Shown piece after piece: positions 33,757 to 43,745 of a stretch of 64,000 nt of DNA (position 1 is the stretch's first letter; the number at the start of each line of letters is the position of its first letter). The stretch is from Pseudomonas sp. WJP1. GTDB lineage: Bacteria > Pseudomonadota > Gammaproteobacteria > Pseudomonadales > Pseudomonadaceae. The notes below the pieces were generated by a model. It was not told where the DNA came from, did no database searches, and worked only from the letters and a program-made list of their open reading frames with translations. The stretch is from contig NZ_CP110128.1 in assembly GCF_028471945.1 (NCBI RefSeq), forward strand, positions 3,026,501 through 3,090,500, read 5' to 3'. A program made the position numbers and the translations under genes.

Positions 33757-35124
33757 TCAGCGCACGCCAGCGATGCGCAGCGCGGCCGGTGTGAAGTCGG
33801 TCATCTTGGCGGACTTGCCGAACAGCGGCGCCTGCTTGGATTCGTTGATCATCGCCAGCACGTTGTAGCGGCCGGCGATCAGGTCATAAATCCCCATCAT
33901 CGCGTAGCCGGCGGCGCCGCGTTCGTAATCGTTGGCACCATAGCCTTCGCCGACACGCCAGAGCTGACCGCGACCGTCATAGTGATCGACCTCGGCGATC
34001 TGCCAGGTGTCTTCATCGAAGTACAGGTCGCGCTTGGCATAGACGTGACGCTGCCCAGGCTTTAGCGTGGCCTCGACGTGCCATACACGGTGCAGCTCGT
34101 AGCGGGTCAGGTCCTGGTTGATATGGCCCGGCTTGATGATGTCGTCATACTTCAACTTGGGTGATTGCAGCTTGAAGTTGTTGTACGGGATGTACAGTTC
34201 CTTCTTGCCGATCAGCTTCCAGTCGTAACGGTCCGGCGCGCCGTTCATCAAGTCGGTGTTGTCGGCCGTGCGCATGCCGTCGGAACCGTTGCCCGGGCCG
34301 TCGTAGGCCACTTGCGGCGCACGGCGTACCCGGCGCTGGCCGGCGTTGTAGACCCACGCCAGGCGCGGTTCCTTGACCTGGTCGATGGTCTCGTGAATCA
34401 GCACCACGCTACCGGCCAGGCGTGAAGGGGCGGTGATTTCCTGTTTGTAGTAATACAGGACGTTGTCGGCCTGTCCCGCTTCGATCCCTTCCATCAGTTG
34501 CGGGAAGGCGAGCTCGTCCTGGTACTCGACAATCGAGTAGGAGCCGTTGGTTTGCGGTGCGGCCTGAGCGGCCTGGCGCTGCATGTTGCCACCGCGATAA
34601 CGGTTGGTATGGTTCCAGTAGACCTCGACGCCGCTCCTTGGAATCGGGAACGGGTAGTAGCGGGTCTGGCTGAAATTCTCCAGGCCGCTGCCCTCGTTGA
34701 TGAGTTGGGTGGTCACCGCGCTTTTCCTGGCAATCTCGTAGATCTCCTGGGGATTGGCGGCGGTACGCTGGGTCTTGTACACGGGAATCTTGTAACTGTC
34801 CGGGTAGCGCTTGAACATCGCCAGTTGGCCCGGGGTCAGCTTGTCCTTGTATTGCTCCACGTTGGCCGCGGTGATCACGAACTGCGGCTTGTCGGCGGCG
34901 AACGGGTCACCGAGAAAGCCTCGGTCAAGCGGGGCGGCGCCGGGCTTGAGGCCACCGGTCCAGGCCGGAATGCTGCCGTCGGCATTGCCGGCTTTTTCGG
35001 CGCCCAAGGGTGTCAGGGTAGTGCCCAGTTGAGCCGCCTCCTGCGGTGAAACAGCGGCCAGGACGCTGGTGGCCAATAACGACAGGGTCAATGCGCTGGC
35101 GCGCAGCATGGATGTTGTTTTCAT
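33757..35124 (-). CDS. DUF1329 outer-membrane/periplasmic protein
   Basis: A 455-residue exported protein with a signal peptide (MKTTSMLRASALTLSLLATS, cleavage after VLAA). The DUF1329 family is predicted to resemble LolA/LolB-like lipid-binding folds. Conserved-looking segments include TPLGAEKAGNADGSIPAWTGG near the start and RWYELHRVWHVEA-like KPGHINQDLTRYELHRVW. It is 27 bp downstream of the DUF1302 gene and forms a pair with it. Such pairs accompany catabolism of hydrophobic substrates in Pseudomonas and may help import or deliver them. The biochemical role is unproven. Confidence 0.85.
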   Translation of the reverse strand: MKTTSMLRASALTLSLLATSVLAAVSPQEAAQLGTTLTPLGAEKAGNADGSIPAWTGGLKPGAAPLDRGFLGDPFAADKPQFVITAANVEQYKDKLTPGQLAMFKRYPDSYKIPVYKTQRTAANPQEIYEIARKSAVTTQLINEGSGLENFSQTRYYPFPIPRSGVEVYWNHTNRYRGGNMQRQAAQAAPQTNGSYSIVEYQDELAFPQLMEGIEAGQADNVLYYYKQEITAPSRLAGSVVLIHETIDQVKEPRLAWVYNAGQRRVRRAPQVAYDGPGNGSDGMRTADNTDLMNGAPDRYDWKLIGKKELYIPYNNFKLQSPKLKYDDIIKPGHINQDLTRYELHRVWHVEATLKPGQRHVYAKRDLYFDEDTWQIAEVDHYDGRGQLWRVGEGYGANDYERGAAGYAMMGIYDLIAGRYNVLAMINESKQAPLFGKSAKMTDFTPAALRIAGVR

Positions 35125-35151
35125 TGTTCGGGCTCCTCGGCCAGTGGTGCG

Positions 35152-36984
35152 TCAGAAGTTCACGCCGAAGCTGAGCGCGACGTAGTCGCGGTCGACGTTG
35201 GTGTTGAAGTCGCCGCCAAAGTAATTGGTGTAACTGAGGCTGCTGGTGTAGGTGTTCTGGTAGTCGGCATCCACGCCCAGGCTGACGGCTTTGGAACCCT
35301 CTTCGAAGTTCGGGCCGTAACCTTCAACGTCATGGGACCAGGCGATGTTGGGCGACAGGTTGATGCCGGCGATCACGTTCTGGTAGTCGAGCTTTCCGCG
35401 CAGGCGATAGCCCCAGCTGTTGCTGGTGTAGAAGCCATGGTCGTTGCATTCCTGCGCCGGGTTGCTGGCTGCTGGTGTGCCCACGGCCGTGCCGGCGCAG
35501 GTGGCCGGGCCTGCTGCGCCTTGCAGTTCGCCGGAACCGAAGGACGGGCTGCGGCCGAAGCGCAAGTCGCTACCGTCGGCCTTGCCCAGGCCATTGATGT
35601 GGTTGTAACCCACTTCGCCGACCACGGTCAGGCGGCTGGCTCCCAGCACCTGATCGAAGAACTGGGTCGCGGTCACTTGCGCCTGGGTCACCGGCATGCG
35701 CTTGTAGCCGTTGACCTCGGCACCGAGGTTGCGACCGGCGAAACCGGTGGTGATCAGCGGTGAGGTGGCGCCGAAGGTCGCGGCGGACAACAGGTCGGCG
35801 GTGTTCAGTTGCAGTGGCATGTTCGGCCTGTAGCTGACTTCACCGCCCAGGGATACGCCGGAAACGTTGGTCTGGAAGCTCAGGCCATAGAGGCGAATGT
35901 CTTCCGGGTAATCGATGAAATACCGCACGCTGCGTGCCGAGGTCACACCTCCTGCCGCACTGCTCATCTGGTTGATGCTCAGGTACGGGTTGCGGCTGTG
36001 GTAGTTCAGTGCATAGGCGCCGAACTCGGTGTCGTTCGCTTCCGGCACGTACCAGCGCAGGGCGATGCCATACTGGCCGCTGTCGCGCGCATCGTTGTCC
36101 TTCAGGCGCGGAATGAACGCGTTGTCCGTGCCCGCGGCGATGGCCGCCAGGCCGCCTGTGTTCTGCGCCACTCCCGGTGGCAGATCACGGCCGGCGACCA
36201 CCAGGCGGTCGTTGCAGCCCTGGGGCACGCCGTCCGTGCCGAAGAAGGTGCCGCAGTTGTCGAGTACCGACTTGTCCCACTCCAGCTGGTAAAACGCTTC
36301 GGCGGTGATGTTGTCAGCCAGGCCCTGGGACACGTAGAGCAGGTTGACCGGAATCAGGCCTTCCTTCACTTCCGCACCCGGACGGCGTAGCGCGGCGACG
36401 TCGACCGGGTTGATGCTGTTGATCGAGTTGCCGATGAACGTACTCTCGCCCCAGCTCACCACCTGCTTGCCCAGGCGCACGTTGCCGACCTGATCGCCCA
36501 ACGAATAGTTGTGGTAGACGAAGCTGTCGAGGAACATCGCCCCGGACGACTTGGCCGCGCGGTCACGGCCGCTGTTGTCGATGTCATAGAAGGGCCGATG
36601 CTCGTCCATCAGCTCGAAGTCGTACCAGTATTTGCCGCGCACGAAGGCGCCGCTGTCGCCGTATTTCAGCTCCAGGTCATGCACGCCCTTGAAGATCTTC
36701 GAGAAGGTTTCGCCTTTCTTGAAGTTCAGGCGATTGTCGTCGGTGGTCCGCGAGGACGACTCGCCACCGGTCACGCCCTGGGAGTTGAAGTTGGAAATGA
36801 ACTGCTTGTCCGGATCGGTGGTGGACCAGCTGGCGCCAACCGACAACGACGAATCGAACGTGCCTTGAATCTCCCCGATGTTGAATTCAACCGCGTGAGC
36901 TTGAGTACTCGCGCCGATGGCAACCATTACCGCTACGGCCAGCAGACTGGGCTGGAAGACGCCGCGCTTTGTTTTTTTTGTCAT
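35152..36984 (-). CDS. DUF1302 outer-membrane beta-barrel protein
   Basis: A 610-residue exported protein with a signal peptide (cleavage after STQAHA, about residue 31) and a beta-barrel-like body rich in alternating aromatic residues, ending in FGVNF, a typical outer-membrane C-terminal strand. The N-terminus of the mature part reads IGEIQGTFDSSLSVGASWS, characteristic of DUF1302. It probably forms a pore or surface receptor for a hydrophobic substrate together with DUF1329. It heads the minus-strand catabolic block, with a dyad at 37058-37080 upstream. Confidence 0.86.
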   Translation of the reverse strand: MTKKTKRGVFQPSLLAVAVMVAIGASTQAHAVEFNIGEIQGTFDSSLSVGASWSTTDPDKQFISNFNSQGVTGGESSSRTTDDNRLNFKKGETFSKIFKGVHDLELKYGDSGAFVRGKYWYDFELMDEHRPFYDIDNSGRDRAAKSSGAMFLDSFVYHNYSLGDQVGNVRLGKQVVSWGESTFIGNSINSINPVDVAALRRPGAEVKEGLIPVNLLYVSQGLADNITAEAFYQLEWDKSVLDNCGTFFGTDGVPQGCNDRLVVAGRDLPPGVAQNTGGLAAIAAGTDNAFIPRLKDNDARDSGQYGIALRWYVPEANDTEFGAYALNYHSRNPYLSINQMSSAAGGVTSARSVRYFIDYPEDIRLYGLSFQTNVSGVSLGGEVSYRPNMPLQLNTADLLSAATFGATSPLITTGFAGRNLGAEVNGYKRMPVTQAQVTATQFFDQVLGASRLTVVGEVGYNHINGLGKADGSDLRFGRSPSFGSGELQGAAGPATCAGTAVGTPAASNPAQECNDHGFYTSNSWGYRLRGKLDYQNVIAGINLSPNIAWSHDVEGYGPNFEEGSKAVSLGVDADYQNTYTSSLSYTNYFGGDFNTNVDRDYVALSFGVNF

Positions 36985-37057
36985 GCGGTTTCTCTGCTAC
37001 AGGATGTTGTGGAGTGGGCATCCTATGCAGCTGTGGCCGAGGCCTGAATTGCCTGAT

Positions 37058-37080
37058 CAGGTGATTTTGCGTATTACCTG
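37058..37080. promoter_or_regulatory. Candidate operator upstream of the DUF1302 operon
   Basis: CAGGTGAT-N7-ATTACCTG, two 8-bp half-sites with one mismatch, lies 74 bp upstream of the DUF1302 start codon. This is the right place for an activator site. No regulator can be assigned to it from sequence. Confidence 0.4.
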
Positions 37081-37194
37081 AAAGTGTTATTTCTCCCTTG
37101 GAGTGGGTGTTTTTTCTCCTGGTCGAATCGCTGGATCTGTGTGGTGTGATGGTAGTTGTTGCAGAAGGTAACAGGCCTGGGGGACTTGTTGTTG

Positions 37195-38033
37195 GAGTAC
37201 ATATCCGTTGCTGCGGTAACGGCCCCTTAGGGTTTCGCCCTTACGGCGACTCACTTTTCCAAACGCCGAAAAGTAAGCAAAAGGCTTTGCCCCACCACTC
37301 GGTGCCTCGCTAGGGCTCGGCATGCCCTCACTCCGGCATTGCTCCGTGGGTCGCCGCGATGGGCCATCCCTGGCCCAGCGCGGCTAAACCGGCGTCCTGC
37401 CGGTTTCCCCACTGCGCAATGCCTGCGTTCGGCCATCGTGGTTTAACGGGGCACCCAGATCAAAAACAAAAGCGAGGCGGCCTTAAAGCCGACCTGACTC
37501 TTCCGGATACCCCCAACCCCCTGTAGGAGCCAGCGGTGCGGCGATCCGACTTGCCGGCGAACCAGGCGCCGCGGTGTATCTGTTGTACCGCATTATCGTT
37601 CTTCGCCGGCAAGCCTGGCTCCTACAGAGGGAACGCGTACGGCTCTCGATCAGGTCGGCTGTCAGGCCGCCTCGCTTTGGCGTTTGATCTTGATCTGGCT
37701 TTTGATTTTCTTGCCCCATCGAGAGGCCGAGTGGAGGTTCTGCGCAGTGGGTAAACCGGCAAGGATGCCGGTTTAGCCGCGCTGGGCCATGGATGGCCCA
37801 TCGCGGCGACCCACGGAGCAGGACCGGAGCGAGGGCATGCCGAGCATTAGCGAGGCACCGAACGCCAGGGGCAAGAGCCCTTGGTTACTTGGGGCTTTTC
37901 CAAGTGACTCGCCGTAAGGGCGAAACCCTAGGTGGCCGTTACCGCAGGAATGGATATGTACACCTGAAAGACAATCATCGGCAGCGATGACGCCTTCGCC
38001 GGCAAGTCGGATCGCCGCACCGCTGGCTCTACA
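37195..38033. repeat. Composite inverted repeat, copy 2 (opposite orientation to copy 1)
   Basis: The block reads as the reverse complement of 26202-27011 almost base for base. It has an arm at 37195-37500, a REPIN at 37522-37625 (TGTAGGAGCC...GGCTCCTACA), a second arm at 37650-37970 and a closing REP arm near 37990-38033. Shared rare stretches include TTGGTTACTTGGGGCTTTTC and CACTCGGTGCCTCGCTAGGG. It fills most of the 1.2-kb gap between the DUF1302 gene and the next regulator. Frames inside it, such as 37773-38417, are repeat-derived. Confidence 0.85.
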
Positions 38034-38035
38034 AA

Positions 38036-38097
38036 GTGAATCGTCGTAAGGGCGAAACCATAGGTGGCCGTTACCGCAGCAATGGATATATACACAC
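38036..38097. repeat. Truncated extra copy of the composite arm end
   Basis: GTCGTAAGGGCGAAACCATA and CCGTTACCGCAGCAATGGAT repeat the outer end of the composite arms (compare 26958-27007) directly after copy 2. It is a short remnant, and no other feature is seen between it and the regulator start at 38258. Confidence 0.75.
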
Positions 38098-38257
38098 TCC
38101 CGACCAAAAAAAGGGCGCCGCACAAAATACCTCGAATGGCGGATAGGTAAGCCGTCCCACGCGCGCGAAGATGGCCGCAAATCTTGTCCCGACCCCCAAC
38201 GCCTATCCCAAGCGAAGGGTGATGGACCATGGCCGATATCAGGAGGGCCACGAGCCC

Positions 38258-40759
38258 ATGCTCCTTTCAATGACGCGCAGGAATGAAAGCAAGCCTGTCG
38301 ACGCCTGCGCCTCTCGATTGGCGAACCCGCCCCGGTTGCCGCCCGTGCATCTGCCACGGCGCCGGCTGGTCGAAACACTGCTTGAGAGTGCGCAGCGGTT
38401 GCGTCTTTTGTGCGCACCGGTAGGTTATGGCAAGACGGCCCTGCTCAACGAATGCCTGCGCCAGCACAACCCCGAGCATTATCTGTGGCTTGATCTGGAA
38501 GGGCGCGCGCTGACGCTTGCGCAGTTTTGCCAACGACTGGTCGCCAGCCTCAAGGACAAGGCGCCTGAGGTCCGCGATCCGCGTGCGCTGCTGGCATGGC
38601 TGGAACACAACGAGAACCCCTGGTGGCTGGTGCTGGATGATTATCCGGCCCAATCGTGTCCCGAACTCGATGGATGGATCGAGCGCTTGCTGCGCTCGCA
38701 AGGGGCGGTGCAACTCTGGGTCAGTAGCAGGCAAAGGCCAAACTGGAAACTGGCGCGATTGATGCTGGAAGGGCAATTGCTGGAGCTTGGTGCCGGGCAA
38801 TTGGCTTTCGACCGCGAGGAGTTCGAGCAGGTGGTCCGTTTGCTTGATCCGGCAGCAGAGACTTCGACCCGCGACAGACTGTGGCGCCAGACCCATGGCT
38901 GGTGCGCCGGAGCCTTCCTGTTGCTCAACCCCTCAGGCCGTCAGGAGCGGGCAGGGGAGTTGTGGATGCGCGACTACCTGGGCGGCGAACTGCTGGCCCG
39001 GGTTGACGCCGATGAGCGCAAGCTGTTGCTCGGCATCGCCCATTTGCCCAGGGTGTCGATGCCGCTGTGTCAGCAGCTCTGGCCGGACATCGACGCCGGA
39101 TGCGTGTTTCACCGCTTGCTGCAATCGCAGTCATTCTTCGCGCCACTGGATGACGAGGCGCACTGGTACCGCCTGTTGCCTGCCGTGGCGCAGGCACTAC
39201 AGGGCGAGTTGAGCACAGCGGGCGCCAACCATTTGCGCTTGAGCGCCTGCCGCCTGCTGTGCAACGACGGGTTTGTCGACGAGGCCATCGAGCTGGCGCT
39301 GTCCATCGGTTATGTGGATGTGGCGGCCTGTTACATGGAGCGCCTGACACTGGACTGGCTGCTGATCGAGCGCAACCTGTTCACCTGGCTCGATTGGCGT
39401 GCGCGCCTGCCGCTGCGTTTGCTGGAGTGCACGCCCAACCTGATCTACATGAATGCCAGGGCGTTGCTCAGCAGCTGGCGGCTGGACGAAGCACAAACCT
39501 GCATCGCTCGACTTGCAAGGATTTCCCCGCAGGCCAAGGCCTCGGTGAACACCCGCATCCTGGCCAACTGGCAGGCGCTGGAGGGCACCCTGCAGGGGTT
39601 GTTGGGTAACGCCGCCGGTGCATTCGAGAATTGTGAATCGGCCTTGCAGCACCTGGAATTGCGTGACTGGCAGTCGTCGTTCCTGTGCTATTCCACGTTG
39701 GCACGGGTGTCGATGGCCGCCGGCCAGACCACGCAGGCCGAGCGCCTGCTGCAGTCCTGCCTGGCTTTGGCGCGACATCAGGGTTGCCTGGCCAGCGAGG
39801 TGCTGATCAACGCCGATCGTATCCGCCAGTTGATTCTCGGCGGTGAGTTGGCACAAGCCGAGACACTGGTCCAGGAATGCCTGCACCTGGTCACGCAATT
39901 GAGTGGCCGGCACAGCCTGTTGCTTGGCCGTTTGCGCCTGTTGCAGGGCGAGTTGTACCTGTTGCGTGGCGACCTGGATGCCAGCGAAAACGCGCTGAGC
40001 AGGGCCTTGGAGTACGGCACGGAAAGCGCTGACCCCTATGTCTTGCATGCACTGATCGGCTTGTCGGAAGTCCAGGCCTGCCGGGGTGATTTTGAACAGG
40101 CCCGGCTTCATTTGAGCAGCGCAACACGGACCATGCAGTGCGCGAAGATCAAGCACAACTGCTACCAGTCGATCATCGTCTACCAGCATCTGCGCTTGCT
40201 GGCGCGGCAAGGCGCATGGGCGCCAATGTTGTCGATGGCGCGGGCAGCCCAGGCCGGTGTCGAGGGAGACTCGCTGCAGTTGCCACCCCTGCATGCACCT
40301 TCGTTGCGCCAGCGCATCGAGCTGATGGTTGCGCTGGGCGAACAAGGTACCGGTCAAATGCAGGCTGCGCGCCAGCGCCTGGAGGCGTTGCTCGCGGATT
40401 GCGAACGCCGACGTTTCGGCAGTTTGACCAGGGAAGTGCAAGTGGCACTGGCGCGTATCGGAGCCGAACCCGGTTCGGCGCCTGTGTTACCTGAGGCACC
40501 GCTTGCGCCCTACAATCTGCTGGCCAACCACCAGCCAGCATCTGCCAACGCACCCCGACCTGCCACGGAGCTGACGCCCCGGGAAATTGGCGTATTGCAG
40601 TTGGTGGCGCAAGGACTGTCCAATCAGGAAATCAGCAACGAGCTGTTCATATCGCTCAATACCGTCAAGGCCCACACCGTGCATATCAATCACAAACTGG
40701 GCGTCAAGCGCCGTACGCAGGCGGTGATGCGGGCCAAGGCGATGGGGCTCCTGGCCTGA
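38258..40759 (+). CDS. MalT-type (LAL) LuxR-family regulator 1
   Basis: A large regulator of about 833 residues. An N-terminal STAND ATPase has the Walker A motif APVGYGKTALL and a Walker B-like WWLVLDDYP. A long helical repeat (TPR-like) middle follows. The C-terminal LuxR helix-turn-helix starts LTPREIGVLQLVAQGLSN and includes NTVKAHTVHINHKLGVKRR. Proteins of this kind bind an inducer and ATP, oligomerise and activate nearby operons. I chose ATG 38258 because AGGAGG lies 11 bases upstream; upstream ATGs at 38222 and 38171 are possible. It converges with regulator 2, with six bases between stop codons. Confidence 0.85.
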   Translation: MLLSMTRRNESKPVDACASRLANPPRLPPVHLPRRRLVETLLESAQRLRLLCAPVGYGKTALLNECLRQHNPEHYLWLDLEGRALTLAQFCQRLVASLKDKAPEVRDPRALLAWLEHNENPWWLVLDDYPAQSCPELDGWIERLLRSQGAVQLWVSSRQRPNWKLARLMLEGQLLELGAGQLAFDREEFEQVVRLLDPAAETSTRDRLWRQTHGWCAGAFLLLNPSGRQERAGELWMRDYLGGELLARVDADERKLLLGIAHLPRVSMPLCQQLWPDIDAGCVFHRLLQSQSFFAPLDDEAHWYRLLPAVAQALQGELSTAGANHLRLSACRLLCNDGFVDEAIELALSIGYVDVAACYMERLTLDWLLIERNLFTWLDWRARLPLRLLECTPNLIYMNARALLSSWRLDEAQTCIARLARISPQAKASVNTRILANWQALEGTLQGLLGNAAGAFENCESALQHLELRDWQSSFLCYSTLARVSMAAGQTTQAERLLQSCLALARHQGCLASEVLINADRIRQLILGGELAQAETLVQECLHLVTQLSGRHSLLLGRLRLLQGELYLLRGDLDASENALSRALEYGTESADPYVLHALIGLSEVQACRGDFEQARLHLSSATRTMQCAKIKHNCYQSIIVYQHLRLLARQGAWAPMLSMARAAQAGVEGDSLQLPPLHAPSLRQRIELMVALGEQGTGQMQAARQRLEALLADCERRRFGSLTREVQVALARIGAEPGSAPVLPEAPLAPYNLLANHQPASANAPRPATELTPREIGVLQLVAQGLSNQEISNELFISLNTVKAHTVHINHKLGVKRRTQAVMRAKAMGLLA

Positions 40760-40765
40760 CAGCCA

Positions 40766-43498
40766 TCAATCGAGCAGACCCTTGGCGCGCGCGATGGCGA
40801 CGACCTCTGTGCGACTGCGGGCCCCCAGTTTCGCACTGACGTTGCGCAGGTGAGTCTTCACCGTGTGCTCGGACAAGTGCATCTGCTCGGCAATGGCGCG
40901 GTTGCGATTGCCGGCAGCCAACAGCCGGATGACATGGAACTCGCGAGTCGTCAGCCGGGATTCGAGATCGTCGACCTCAGCCTCAGGCAATGCGCCCCAG
41001 GTGCTGGCGCGTTGCAGCAGGTCGCTGAGGAAAACCGGGTCGATACCGAGGTTCTTGCATTGCGCCTGGAAGGACACGGCCCATCGCTGCAGCAGCTTTG
41101 CCAGGGCCGGGCCTTCATCGACAATGGTGCGGATGAAACCTTCGTCACTCGCCAGAAGCAAGGCCTTGGTCAGGGTGTCCAGCGCCTCTTTGTGCCTGCC
41201 CAGGCCTTCCAGTGCCAGCGCATACAGCAAGCGCAACTTCAACGCCCGCCGGTGCTGCTGGCGCTCCAGTGCCTGGGTAATCGCCGGTTGCAACGCCGCC
41301 GCGGCGCTATCGTGTTCACCCTTGAGGATGCGCAGGCGTTGACGGGCGATGAATGGGGTGTCGCTATCGCAGCTGTACAGCAACAGGTCGGGTCGATCCC
41401 AATGTCCCGCCAGGTCGGCGTTATGCAGCGCCTGTGCCGCGATATCCGGCCGGTTTTCCAGGGTGGCGACACGGGCGCGTTCCAGCCACGCCGCACAGTG
41501 CATGCGCACCGACCCGCTGCGCCGACCCAATTGCTCAAGTTCCGCCAGCTGTTGCACCCACGTGTCATGTTGACCCTGTTGCCAGGCGATTCTGGCGAGC
41601 AGTATATGGCGCACGATCATCGGGTCCGGGCCGCCGCTGTCCAAAGCGTGCGGGGGGATATCCACCAGCAGCTGCCGGGCCTGGGGCAGCTGATCTTTTT
41701 CGTAGTAGGTCAGTGCCCGCAGGATATCCAGCGAGGGCCTGCCACCGGACCATTTGCCTTCGGGGCTTTGTACCTGAGCCACGCTGGCGGCGTCCAACCG
41801 GGCGCCGGCGCGTTGCAGGCGTCCCTGGATCAGGTCGAGGATGGACTCCACACAAACGACAATGGTGTCGACGATGACCGAACGGTTCTGCGCCCCCTGG
41901 CTGACCATCTGCGTCAACAGGCTTCTGGCTTGCTCATGGCGACCGGTCGCGACCATGCAGTAGGCCAGCGTCGTGGCGAGCATGCCGTACTGCAGGATGT
42001 CTTGCGGTGATATGCGTTCAATCTGCGCCAGGCCCGTGGTGTAGGCCGCATCGATCTGATCGGTAAACACCTGCAACAGGCAGCGAATCGTATCGGTCTG
42101 CGGGCTGGCGCGATGGTGCTCGATGCGCTGCATGGCGTCCTGGTAGCGGCGATCGAGCACCAGTGTCCAGGCATGGGCGAGGACCAGCCGGGGATAGGCA
42201 TCCAGCTGCCGGGCAGGAATCTGTTCGAACCAGCGCAGCAACAGACGCAGGCGGCCGGCATCGATCAACGGGTCCAAATGGCGGTCGATCTGTTGGCTTG
42301 CACCCTGCGTGTCACCCGCCAGCAGGCAGTGTTCGATCGCAGCCACCGGCTGATGGTTATCCAGGTACCAACGGGCAGCCGCGGCGTGCAGTTTTTCGGC
42401 CTGCCCGGGATGCTGGCGCTCAAGTGCGCGTCGCAGGAAGTCGGCGAACAGGGGGTGGTAACGGAACCACTGCAGGTGTTCATCCGTGGCCTGGATGAAC
42501 AGGTTGGCGCGTTGCAGGTAGTCGATCATCGCCTGGCTGTCGCCACGGGCAAACACCGCATCGCAGAGCATTGCACTGAAGCGCTCGAGGACGCTGCTGC
42601 ACAGCAGGAACTGCCGACATTCCTCGGTTTGCCGCTCGAGAATGTCCTCGGCCAGGTAATCGGTCAGCTCCAGGTTCGCGCCGGACAGAGAGGCGACGAA
42701 ATCCCTTGGCGCCTTTCGCCCTCGCAGTGACAGGGTGCTCAGGTACAGCGCGGTGATCCAGCCTTCGGTGCGTTGCTGCAGCGCGGCGATCTCGGCATCT
42801 TCAAGGGCCAGGCCGCACTTTTCTCGGATGAAGGTCGTGGTCTCGCCCAGGCTCATGCGCAGGGCGTCGGTGCCGATGTCGAGCATTTGCCCATGGGCGC
42901 GCAAACGGCCCAGGGCGATATCCGGTGTGGTTCTCGAGGCGATGACCAGCAACCCGCCATTGGGCAGGGCCTTCAGCAAGCGCTGCACGAAATCCAGTGC
43001 CTGGGCAGACTCCAGCGTTTCGAAATCGTCGAGAAAAATCGCGAAGGGCGGTGCCCGTTCGGCCAGTTTGTCGAGCAACGCCTGAGGGCTGAGGTCACTC
43101 GATTTCTGGTCACCGTCGAGCGCCTGCAAGGCGATGTGCAAGTGTGCTGCCAGGCGTCGCAGATCATTGTCGGCGCCGTCCAGTGTCAACCACAGCACCT
43201 GGCGACCCTGGGCCAGGCAGCGCTCCCGGTACTGACGCAGCAACGTGGTTTTGCCAAAGCCCGCCGCGGCCTCGATCAGGATAAGCCGGGCAGGGTCCGG
43301 GTTATCCATGCGATCCAGCAGATGAGCACGTTGCAGGTGGCTGGCCGCCGAACCCGGAATGCGAAATTTTTCCGGGTGGATGTGCGCTGCGTGGAGGGAC
43401 GTATCAGCGGCACTGCCCGCAGCAAGTCGCTCATCCGCCGAGTCGTCGAGGGTCGGGACGAGCGTGAGGCGTGCCAGAAGATTCGGGCGGTCAGGCAT
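40766..43498 (-). CDS. MalT-type (LAL) LuxR-family regulator 2
   Basis: A 910-residue LAL regulator. It has the Walker A motif AAAGFGKTTLL, then FAIFLDDFE (Walker B region) and GLLVIASRTTPDIALGRLRA, a long helical repeat region, and a C-terminal HTH from LTTREFHVIRLLAAG to HTVKTHLRNVSAKLG. The start at 43498 (MPDRPN) has GGAG eight bases upstream. It diverges from the CoA-transferase operon across 247 bp that contain a dyad at 43670-43685. It is therefore the best candidate activator of that operon. Confidence 0.86.
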   Translation of the reverse strand: MPDRPNLLARLTLVPTLDDSADERLAAGSAADTSLHAAHIHPEKFRIPGSAASHLQRAHLLDRMDNPDPARLILIEAAAGFGKTTLLRQYRERCLAQGRQVLWLTLDGADNDLRRLAAHLHIALQALDGDQKSSDLSPQALLDKLAERAPPFAIFLDDFETLESAQALDFVQRLLKALPNGGLLVIASRTTPDIALGRLRAHGQMLDIGTDALRMSLGETTTFIREKCGLALEDAEIAALQQRTEGWITALYLSTLSLRGRKAPRDFVASLSGANLELTDYLAEDILERQTEECRQFLLCSSVLERFSAMLCDAVFARGDSQAMIDYLQRANLFIQATDEHLQWFRYHPLFADFLRRALERQHPGQAEKLHAAAARWYLDNHQPVAAIEHCLLAGDTQGASQQIDRHLDPLIDAGRLRLLLRWFEQIPARQLDAYPRLVLAHAWTLVLDRRYQDAMQRIEHHRASPQTDTIRCLLQVFTDQIDAAYTTGLAQIERISPQDILQYGMLATTLAYCMVATGRHEQARSLLTQMVSQGAQNRSVIVDTIVVCVESILDLIQGRLQRAGARLDAASVAQVQSPEGKWSGGRPSLDILRALTYYEKDQLPQARQLLVDIPPHALDSGGPDPMIVRHILLARIAWQQGQHDTWVQQLAELEQLGRRSGSVRMHCAAWLERARVATLENRPDIAAQALHNADLAGHWDRPDLLLYSCDSDTPFIARQRLRILKGEHDSAAAALQPAITQALERQQHRRALKLRLLYALALEGLGRHKEALDTLTKALLLASDEGFIRTIVDEGPALAKLLQRWAVSFQAQCKNLGIDPVFLSDLLQRASTWGALPEAEVDDLESRLTTREFHVIRLLAAGNRNRAIAEQMHLSEHTVKTHLRNVSAKLGARSRTEVVAIARAKGLLD

Positions 43499-43669
43499 GG
43501 GTTTCTCCAGCGGGCCAATCACATGATGCGTGAACAAAGCGCTGCTTAAGCCCGCTCTTTTCGCAGTTTTTATCTGTCGCATAGTGCCATGCCCGTATCC
43601 GCTGGCAAGACCGCGTTGCGCAATCGGTCGGCGGGCGCGAGGGGAACTTCACTCGTTCGAGCGATTGTT

Positions 43670-43685
43670 CCACCCGTCGGGGTGG
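43670..43685. promoter_or_regulatory. Candidate LAL-regulator operator upstream of the CoA-transferase operon
   Basis: A perfect dyad CCACCC-GTCG-GGGTGG sits about 61-76 bp before the CoA-transferase start. It has the same ACCC-N4-GGGT core and spacing as the dyad upstream of hyuA (56571-56588). Both sites precede operons that lie beside MalT-type regulators. Confidence 0.45.
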
Positions 43686-43745
43686 CTAGCCTTTCGCGCT
43701 GGACTGCGCATGCAGCCAAGCATCCAACAATGAGAGAGATAAGCG

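Noticed and set aside
37773..38417. 214-codon frame and similar frames in the composite repeats
   Set aside because: They follow the repeat arms in both copies and orientations and show no protein family; REP-rich DNA commonly gives such false genes.
39197..40441. 414-codon open frame antisense to regulator 1
   Set aside because: Same Q/A/L shadow composition, no start signal, no family motif.
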